Position numbers and translations under genes: made by a program. Positions 1 to 7,200 of a DNA stretch of 10,230 bases are shown one piece after another; position 1 is the stretch's first letter, and each line of letters starts with the position of its first letter. Source of the DNA: Haplosporangium gracile (taxonomy: Eukaryota > Mortierellomycota > Mortierellomycetes > Mortierellales > Mortierellaceae); contig JAAAUF010000886.1 in assembly GCA_015499985.1 (NCBI GenBank), positions 1-10,230 on the forward strand. The letters are read 5' to 3'. The notes below the pieces were generated by a model that had not been told where the DNA came from, searched no databases, and saw nothing but the letters and a program-made list of their open reading frames with translations.

Positions 1-3
1 TGA

Positions 4-132
4 GGTTTCGGTGGTGGCCGTGGAGGTTTCGGTGGCGACCGTGGCGGTCGTGGTGGACGTGGTGGACGTGGTGGTTCCTCGACCAACCGCGGTGGATTCG
101 GCTCCTTCTCGGGCTCCAAGGTTACCTTCTAA
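4..132 (+). CDS. RGG-rich protein, C-terminal end only (probable RNA-binding/nucleolar protein)
   Basis: Partial gene: the last 42 codons, ending at a TAA at 130-132. The peptide is a glycine/arginine-rich tail with GGFGG, GGRGG and GGDRGG units, then a short Ser/Phe-rich end finishing in SGSKVTF. Such GAR/RGG tails occur in nucleolin/Nsr1/Gar2-type proteins, Gar1, fibrillarin (N-terminal) and some DEAD-box helicases, where they bind RNA and are arginine-methylated. The short basic-aromatic ending recalls nucleolin-like proteins, but no RRM or other fold is inside the window, so the family cannot be fixed. In this frame bases 1-3 read TGA, so the exon cannot continue leftward unbroken. The AG at 3-4 fits a 3' splice acceptor with the exon starting at base 5 and completing a split Gly codon. 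The uniform GGT/CGT-rich codons suggest a well-expressed gene. Confidence is good that this is a coding tail and low on identity. Confidence 0.65.
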   Translation, partial: GFGGGRGGFGGDRGGRGGRGGRGGSSTNRGGFGSFSGSKVTF

Positions 133-340
133 ACAAGTTGTATTCTTGGTTGTTCCTGACCTGGCAATCGTCTATGGCTAAGTCATTTAGTTACCAGCAT
201 TTCATTCTATTTGTTCATTCGCATTTTATATTTTTATCCACTCGCACCACACCCAACGTTCTTTTCTCTTAGCATAGAAGTTGGTTTGTACACTAATCAC
301 CTCGACGGTATCTTTTCTACTCCTTGCCACCGGTATGGGA

Positions 341-346
341 AATAAA
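341..346 (+). terminator. Candidate poly(A) signal of the RGG gene
   Basis: A canonical AATAAA lies about 210 nt after the TAA of the RGG gene, in AT-rich sequence that follows a stretch with no good coding frame. It is the first perfect AATAAA after that stop. A cleavage site would be expected 10 to 30 nt further on; only transcript ends could confirm it. Confidence 0.4.
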
Positions 347-824
347 CAATATTTCACAAAAACGAGACTTTGCTCTATGGATGTTAATATCACGACGCGC
401 GCGGATTAGTGTGTCTTTTTTACTCCCCAAATGCTGGCATATGCCTATGTGTCAATGCGATCATGTCCGATCCCAGGCAGCTTTTACTCTTTTCAAAGCA
501 AACAGGTCGACATGATACTGAAAATGATGTTGATGAATTGACCGAGTCTTTATCGGCCTTGGGTTCTGTCTCGTGCTGAGTTAATAGTGACATATTTTTT
601 TTTCCTTCTACTACCTGACTGACTGGAATCGGTTGTTTCGCGTCCCAAATGAAGCAGACGGACAGTTTACTGCTGTAAGTACTTCATCAAAGTCAGAAAG
701 AGACCGGGTTGACCCCTTTCTGGTAGAAAGGACTCGCTGGGAATCAAAACCTGCTCACTCGGTCGCCAAAGGCGTTCCTCGGGGAATGATTGAGCTTGTG
801 TATCGGTGGGTTGTACGCGCAGGC
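347..824. other. Intergenic sequence with no supported gene
   Basis: This stretch between the RGG gene and the next promoter holds only short open frames (for example 63 codons from 324) without recognisable protein character. It has a T-run near 595-603. No tRNA-like B-box, hairpin gene or repeat family was seen. It probably holds upstream promoter DNA of the gene starting at 1098. Confidence 0.5.
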
Positions 825-839
825 TTTTTTTTTTTTTTT
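825..839 (+). repeat. Poly(T) tract, 15 T
   Basis: An uninterrupted run of 15 T opens a strongly pyrimidine-rich region that continues to about 1080. Poly(dA:dT) tracts of this kind exclude nucleosomes in fungal promoters. Here it lies about 260 bp upstream of the proposed start codon at 1098, a usual position for such an element. Confidence 0.6.
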
Positions 840-900
840 CCCTCTTTCTCTCATGTTCTCTTGTTTACACCTTTCCTTTTTCTCTCCCACAGATCAGACT

Positions 901-907
901 TATTTAA
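901..907 (+). promoter_or_regulatory. TATA-like element of the Asp-Ile-Ser repeat gene
   Basis: TATTTAA, followed by a CT-rich stretch. It is about 190 bp upstream of the ATG at 1098. No ATG occurs between this element and 1098, which makes 1098 the first start codon on a transcript initiated just downstream. It is not a perfect TATAAA, so the call rests on position and context. Confidence 0.35.
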
Positions 908-965
908 GTTCAAAGCTAGTCCGCTTTTTATTTCATATTCCTCTGGTTTCGTAACCCCACTCTTT

Positions 966-988
966 CTTTTCTTTTCTTTTCTTTTCTT
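966..988 (+). repeat. CTTTT pentanucleotide microsatellite in CT-rich leader
   Basis: More than four copies of CTTTT in a row, inside a longer CT-rich region (about 825-1080). Pyrimidine-rich stretches just upstream of the transcription start or in the leader are common in filamentous fungi. The repeat probably lies in the promoter or 5' leader of the gene at 1098 and may vary in length between strains. Confidence 0.7.
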
Positions 989-1097
989 ATCTTTACCTCA
1001 TTCTCATTTCACCCTCCACCACCCACACCTCCTTCCCTTGTACCCTTCGCATTCAACTCCCTCTCCCCGCACTCTATACACACCTGCGAATACAAAA

Positions 1098-3732
1098 ATG
1101 CATCATACAACCACAAGCAGGCCTATCCCCCTGCAGCACTACCAGGTGAAGCGTCTTCTACTCACTCCTTCCCTCCACTCGAACAAATATCGCTCCCACC
1201 TGTTATCTTCGGTAATTATGCTATAATACTAACTTGCTTTTTGGTTCTCAACAACCCCTTTGTTCTCCCTCTCGATGATCATAACAGCACCCAGCAAGGC
1301 CAGGGAGTAGGGTTTCTACTGCTGCTCCTCCTGAAATAAGACATCAAAGTCAATGGTCTGTCGACCGGATATGGCCACCTGCATTAGATCTCACACTATC
1401 TCAGATCACCACCACCTCCTACAACAAGGAAGCGAACATGATGGATATCGATGTCGATGTGGAGAATGGGCGGAAAACAGAAGACGTTGGTAGCGGTCGA
1501 GTCGGAGGAAGAGAACAACAATCACAATATCACAGCAATAACAACAGACGGGCTCATTACCATCCCCCTGGAGTGTACCCACTGAACCCTGAGCGAACCA
1601 AGGCTCTGTTTGACATGAATACCAACACGGACACCGATACGGAGACCGACATAACGACGGCTGTTGGTAAATGGAACAAAAGCAAGCGACCCTGGCCTCG
1701 GACTTCCGCTTCAGCGTCATTGGTGGCTTTGAGGGGGCGGTATCAGGAAGGCGATGGTCATTTTACGGTGCAGCACCTTCGGCACTCCAAGTCGTGGACC
1801 TGTCTGTCTGATATCAATCGTTTGGCTATGGCCCGAGTCAGTTCGAGCGAAGACGAATCTGAGGAGAAGGATCAGGACACTGACCGTCGTCGTCGCCATC
1901 AAGAGAGTGACAGAAAGAATAAGGAGGGCCGTGGCGAGACCACCAACAATCATAACAACAACAATATCAACAACATTCTGAGTGATAAGACTCCAGAACA
2001 GCAAGAGGAACGGACCAAGCTGGACGAGAGCGATCGAAAGATGTCAGTGGCCCAGTCGATTCTCCAGTGGCAGAACAACACCAATCAGAGCATCGGTACC
2101 AACAACAACCCCAACTATACCCAGTCGTCGATATCCTCACACTCGACCTCAACCTTGACCGCTACCTTGCCTCACGAAACTATGACCACCACTATCGTCG
2201 CCATTGACGACATTTCCACTGGCAGACCTACATACACCGCATCTACCGCCACTTTTAACTCCAGCTCCGCTGTTGACGACATTTCTACCAATAGATCAGC
2301 AACCACGACTACAATTACAACCACAACGACAACAGGCTCTACCCGTCCTTTCCTTCCGTTTGCGACTCGTCCTATTACTACCACCAACACCACCACCACT
2401 ATAGACGATATCTCGTGCTACCGACCATTTCGACCGACCCCTGCCCCTATCCGCGTTACAACGGCCATTGCCTCAACGGAGGACATTTCATGCAGTCCAG
2501 CTCGCCCCGCAGCAAGGACCTATGATATCTCAAGTAGACCTATTCGCCCCACTCCTACAACGGACGATATCTCAACCTATAGACCTGCTCGCCCTCCAGC
2601 CAGGACTGATGATATTTCCAGCCGACCTACTCGACCAACATCAACCAAGGATGATATCTCAAGCAGGCCCGCTCGTCCAACACCAACAACGGACGATATC
2701 TCGAGCAGACCCACTCGCCCTACAGCAAGGACTGATGATATCTCAAGCGGTCCAGTTCGACCAACGCCAATGGCAGACGACATTTCCAGCAGACCCTCTC
2801 GTCCATCTCCCAAAACAGACGATATCTCCAGCAGACCTACCCACTCACTTCCTCCTTTTACCACCACTACCACAACCTCCGCGGTACGCACGGCTCCCAA
2901 AACGGAGGATATCTCAAGTAGACCTTCTCGTTCATTTCACCCATTCGCCACCACCACCAGGACCACCACTACTACCACTACCACTACATCAACGGCAACA
3001 GACGACATTTCATGCTACAGACCAGCAGCACGTCCTCCTCCCATGCGACCCCAATTCCTCGCCTTCACGCCTATTGTTGACGACACTGCCATCGACACAA
3101 CGACGACAAGCATCTTCTCGGTCGCCTACGAATCGTCAACCACACCTCCACCCCCAGGCTCTAATTCTCCACACTTTTCGATCACTTCCCCAGCCTCTTC
3201 AGCAGGCAGGTTCTCGCCCTATTATTACTCTCAACTCTCGCCTTACTCACCCCCAGCCGGAGCTGTCTCGCCTCTCCCTGCTCGGAGGTGTTCTGCGGAC
3301 ATCGCGATCCAGATGTGTATCCTCCAGGGATTTCTGGACCGTCACTCAAATGGCCATATCATGTACCCGAAACCCAAGCCCTCCAAGTGCTGCAGTCTCA
3401 GCGGAAGTTGCAGCAGCGGCAGTGAGAACGATGAAGAAGAGGAAGACTGGAGCAGCTCAAGTGGCTCATTGTCTTCGCCGACTAGTTTCTCGGACACCGA
3501 AAGTGATCAGGAGGGTCAGAAGGACCAGAACCAGGAGGAGGAGGATATTGATGAAGAGGATGAAGAATTCCAGAACCGGATGCTGTTGTTGTCGCAGAGT
3601 CCCAACTTGAGCTGTGTAGATTTCAAGGATTTTTTCATGACCGAACGGCAGGCCACTGCGAACACACGGCAAGCGGATAGTCCGGTTTTCTTCCAGGGCT
3701 TTCCGCTACTGAACATGACCCGTATTGAGTAG
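1098..3732 (+). CDS. Unrecognised disordered protein with 14 Asp-Ile-Ser motifs and an acidic tail
   Basis: Two exons, 1098-1211 and 1288-3732, give about 852 residues; I do not recognise the family. The start at 1098 was chosen over the in-frame ATG at 1438 for three reasons: it is the first ATG after the TATA-like element, it has A at -3 (CAAAAATG), and removal of a consensus intron (1212-1287) joins it in frame with 150 stop-free bases before 1438. Parts in order: a basic N-terminus (1-88); an island with HPPGVYPLNPERTKALFDM (about 130-148); a Trp/Arg-containing island with LRHSKSWTCLSDIN (about 164-220); an Asn/Gln-rich stretch; 14 [D/E/Y]DIS motifs (345-613), partly as a 14-residue tandem block (450-562) and separated by Thr-rich runs; a predicted amphipathic helix at RRCSADIAIQMCILQGFLDRH (about 704-724); a Ser/Glu/Asp-rich acidic stretch (about 744-799); and a hydrophobic C-terminus ending in FPLLNMTRIE. 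There is no signal peptide, membrane helix or catalytic motif. A regulatory or scaffold role is only a guess. Confidence 0.8.
1212..1287 (+). other. Intron 1 of the Asp-Ile-Ser repeat gene
   Basis: 76-nt intron: donor GTAATT, perfect TACTAAC branch site at 1227-1233, and acceptor ACAG at 1284-1287, which is the first AG after the branch site. The branch-to-acceptor distance (about 55 nt) equals that of intron 3 in the transporter gene of this window. It is a phase 0 intron and contains an in-frame stop, so it must be removed. A second donor (CAG|GTGAAG at 1146) is also phase 0 and would give a protein 22 residues shorter. Confidence 0.75.
2521..2859 (+). repeat. Tandem 42-nt coding repeat (eight units)
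   Basis: Eight adjoining units encode the pattern xDISSRPxRPTxxT. Units start at 2521, 2563, 2608, 2650, 2692, 2734, 2776 and 2818; all are 42 nt except the second, which is 45 nt. The last unit loses the RPxRP half. Units differ mainly at third codon positions, so the peptide is better conserved than the DNA. Six further single DIS motifs, outside this block, begin at 2206, 2275, 2404, near 2482, near 2908 and at 3001. Confidence 0.85.
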
Positions 3733-3923
3733 AAACGAAGACAAAAAAAAATATCTATAATATTATTATACGTTTTGTTTTTGTTGGTTAAAGTTCGTCT
3801 ATCGACGTGAAGAGGTCGTTCGGAAAGATGGTGCCGTGAAGGGGGGACGAGATTGTCGACAAATCCATGATACGCTTTTCGAGGATGACTTTTTTTTGAT
3901 AATCCTGGATACTCTCTTGACGC

Positions 3924-3950
3924 TTTTTTTTTTTTTTCTTTCTTTCTTTT
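3924..3950 (+). repeat. T14 plus CTTT microsatellite
   Basis: A run of 14 T is followed by three CTTT units, in the shared 3' region of the convergent genes. It is simple-sequence DNA with no known function; on the minus strand it reads as an A-rich stretch. Confidence 0.7.
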
Positions 3951-4135
3951 AAAATGCGAAGCAAACGAGTGGTCGATTTGACTTTTTGTTTTGTTGTACT
4001 TGAAGATCATCTCGCAGAATGCGGCGTCCGGCTTGTCGCACGATTCGTTCTCCTGCCCTGGTTGATCAAAATAATCCTTTTCCTCTACAGTTTCGATTGT
4101 AGAAGCTAGGAGTGTCAACAATAATGCAACATCGA

Positions 4136-4141
4136 AATAAA
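4136..4141 (+). terminator. Candidate poly(A) signal (+) of the Asp-Ile-Ser gene
   Basis: AATAAA about 400 nt after the stop codon, followed 12 to 30 nt downstream by a T/GT-rich stretch (4154-4172) that resembles a cleavage downstream element. TAT-rich sequence much closer to the stop (3749-3770) could act instead, so the real end may be earlier. Confidence 0.35.
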
Positions 4142-4184
4142 AAAACCAGTGAATTTTTGGGGGGTTTTTGTCTATTTCGTTTCT

Positions 4185-4190
4185 TTTATT
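4185..4190 (-). terminator. Candidate poly(A) signal (-) of the ABC transporter gene
   Basis: AATAAA on the minus strand (TTTATT on plus), about 110 nt after the transporter stop at 4300, a normal 3' UTR length for a fungus. It faces the plus-strand AATAAA at 4136 with less than 50 bp between them. Confidence 0.5.
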
Positions 4191-4299
4191 TTGACTGCTA
4201 GAAAGCGTGTAAGATGCATTAATGTAAAAGGAGAGTGGGAGGGGGTAACGTAATGAAATGTTATTTTTGTAGTGCCGTTCCAAAAGAAAAGGAGGAAAT

Positions 4300-7200
4300 C
4301 TACCGACGGTTCCACTTGAGGTAGCGAATACCGACAATGACCATGACGATGTTGAACGCGAGGTAGATAAACATGATACCGACGTTTCTCCAGCGGTTAG
4401 CATAGTCCATGCTCAATCCATGGTAAAAGTCTTGGCCCTTCTCGTAAGTGCAATACTGGCATTGAGAGGTCGCGTCGGGGTTAGAGATGTAACCGCTGGC
4501 AGTCTCCATGAACTTGGCAGCATACTGTCCACAGGTCTGGCCAGCAGGGGTGTTGAAGATCGAGTACTCGTCAGACTTGCAGGAAACAGGGACTTCGTAA
4601 AGCTGAGCAGCGACAAGACCCTCAATCACATAGTGGTAAGGGTCGAGCCAGTACATCCAGGACGACCAGAACTTGGGCATAGAAGCCTTGGGCATCATGA
4701 CACCGCAGAACAAGTTGAGGGCCGAGAAAATGAAGGGGTTCAACAAAGCGGCAACCTGAGTCGAGGGAGTAAAGGCAGCAATTGCCTGACCGAGGGTGAT
4801 GGCAAACAGGCAGAAGACGACCAACATAATCCAGGTGTAGAGTGTCAAGATCGAGCTCGTGCCGAAACCGACTGTCCAGTAAAAGACCAGGAAGAATACT
4901 GTGCCCGACAAAATGACATAGGGAACTTCAACCAACAAGATCGTCGCGGCAAATGGTTTCCAGCCGTAATACTTGCCGGCAAGCTCCCGGTAGAACCATT
5001 GACGCTCGAGGTGGAACCGTGGCTGAGCCATATTCACTAGCAAGGCCGCCATGACTATTTTTTTTTTTCATAAAGAAGAGGAAGAGAAAGAAAAAGAAAA
5101 AGAGAGAAGTGTGAGTGAAAAGAGTTGTACAAAACCGTAGATTTGACCATAGCAATTTCATTTGTATGTGCGACTTACCCATAATTTGGAAGATAACAAA
5201 GACACGTGACTGCAAATCGATCTTGGAGGAACCGAGGCGGAAGAAGGAGAAGCCGTTCAACAGAGCAAAGATGATCATCATAAAGATACGGCCAAAGTTG
5301 TACTCGGGCAGACGCCAGTAGGTGCGGGACATGCGGCGGAAGACATACTTGAACTGCATCTTGCTGTTAGTGGCATACTCGAGGGTACCGTCGGCATGGT
5401 GGGCGGCATGGGCAGTGGAGGTTCCGGCGTTGGGGTGCTTGCGGGTGGCTTTGATGGCAGCGAGGAGGGACGCTTTCTCGGGCGAGGCATCCCAGATCTC
5501 AGACCAGTTGAGGTCCGAGTGACGGGCGTTGACAACGTCGAGGATGTATTCGGCAGGGTTGGCATCAGCAGCGCACTTGGGGGCGCCGTTCTTCTCAAAG
5601 TAGTTAATCAAGCTGGCAGAGTCTGGGCCGAGGTCCCCAAAGAAGACAGTCTTTCCTCCCTTGGCAAGAAGCAACAGGTCATCGAAAAAGGCAAACAGCT
5701 GGGACGAAGGTTGATGGATGGTGCAGAGAATGGCCTGACCTTGGTCAGTCAGCTTGCGCATGAAACGCATAATATTGTATGAGGCCTGGGCATCCAAACC
5801 AGAGGTGGGCTCGTCCAGGAACAGCAACTTGGGCTTGGCGACCAGCTCGACTCCGATGGTGAGACGCTTGCGCTCCTCAACCGAGATTCCGAGACCCGAT
5901 TCAGTAGTACCGATAATAGCGTCGGCAATGTTCTCCATCTCGAGAATGTGAATAATCTCCTCGACATAGGCATCCTTATCAGCTTCCGAGACATTGGCAG
6001 GCTGACGAAGATACGCAGAGAACTGGAGGGCCTCACGGACAGTGCACTGGGGGACGTGAACATCCAGCTGCTCGCAGTAGCCGGTAGTACGCTGGAAATC
6101 GAGACGAAGGGGCTCACCATCAACCTCGATGGTACCGGTAACAGTTCCAATGTTCTTGCGCTGAGCAAGGACATCCAAGAGAGTGGTCTTTCCGGCTCCA
6201 GAGGACCCCATCAAGGCAGTCATGGTACCGGGCTTGACCAGACCGGCAATATTGGTTAACAACTGCTTCTGACCCGAGGGGTCAAACTTGTAAGGGACAA
6301 TGTAATCGAGGTTCTCCCAGGCAAAGACGGATCCCTTGGCCATATCCTTCAACTCAATGTTGGACTCGCTCTTTTCGCTGTTGACGGCCTTAGTGTTGGT
6401 GTTGTTGACGTTGTTGATGGTCGAAACGGAGGCGTTGGCAACGTTTTCCTCGTCCTTAGACTTGTGGTCGATCAAGACAGTGCCCTTCTTGTAGACGTTG
6501 GTACTGAATCCACCCTTGCCGAACTCGATCCTCTCCATGGCGTAGCAGGTGACACCGACAAAGAACAGCCAGAAAAGAATGACGGCCAAAATGTCCAAGC
6601 CCATCTCTGAAGTCTTGTAGCGGTACGAGGCATAGAGGTAGTGATCACCGAGAACAGAGGTGCTTCCGGGTATACCACCGGCGAGGGAGCAGACCTGGTA
6701 CTGGGAATCGGTGTAGGTGGGGCCATAGGGAATCATGCCGTGACCAGAGCAATCAAACTGGAGACCCCTCAACTCGTTCGAGATCAAGGCCTTGAATGCA
6801 TAGGCAAGAGGGTTGATCCAGAAGATCCAAATGAACCAGGGGTGCATTGACTGGTAGGGAATCATGTAGCCAGAGTACAGGATCAAGGCCAACAGGATAA
6901 GACCCGAGTTACGAGAGGCAACATCGAAGGTAGCAGAAACAGCAGCCCACTATGAAGAAAAAAAAATGGAGGTTGAATGAGTGCATGTTGTTAATACAAC
7001 AAAAATCAAAAAGAACAAAGGGAGAAAACCTACCATGCGGAAGAAGGCGGTCATGCACATGGCGCAGAGGAACAGGATAATACAGAAGAGGAGCCACTTG
7101 ACAAACGTCCGTTGCAGACCAGCCATAAAGTACAGGCAGACTGAGAAGAGCAAAATCTGGACAATGACCAAGGGGATATCAACGCATATCTGGGAGATGG

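Larger units (their letters stand above)
3733..4299. other. Convergent intergenic region with both 3' UTRs
   Basis: 567 bases separate the stop codons of two genes that face each other. The left part is A- and TAT-rich directly after the TAG of the Asp-Ile-Ser gene (3742-3770). It includes a 14-T run with CTTT repeats (3924-3950) and a G-run flanked by T (4154-4169). A minus-strand frame stays open through it, but no start or protein family supports a gene there. Confidence 0.6.

Noticed and set aside
633..1226. A 197-codon plus-strand frame ending in the proposed intron
   Set aside because: Most of it translates T and CT tracts to Phe/Ser/Leu runs. Only its last part, from the ATG at 1098 to 1211, is accepted as exon 1 of the repeat gene.
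2577..2900. Minus-strand frame of 107 codons with a regular repeat (LEISSVxGVGRxG)
   Set aside because: It is the mirror image of the tandem coding repeat; repetitive sense codons without stops automatically give an open antisense frame.
2468..3610. A 380-codon plus-strand frame overlapping the repeat gene in another phase
   Set aside because: The repeat copies vary at positions that are silent in the main frame but change amino acids in this one, so only the main frame shows constraint. Its Leu/Gln/Pro-rich product is a compositional shadow.
4420..5040. Plus-strand frame of 206 codons inside the last transporter exon
   Set aside because: It lies antisense to a well-conserved PDR membrane domain and has no protein-family character.
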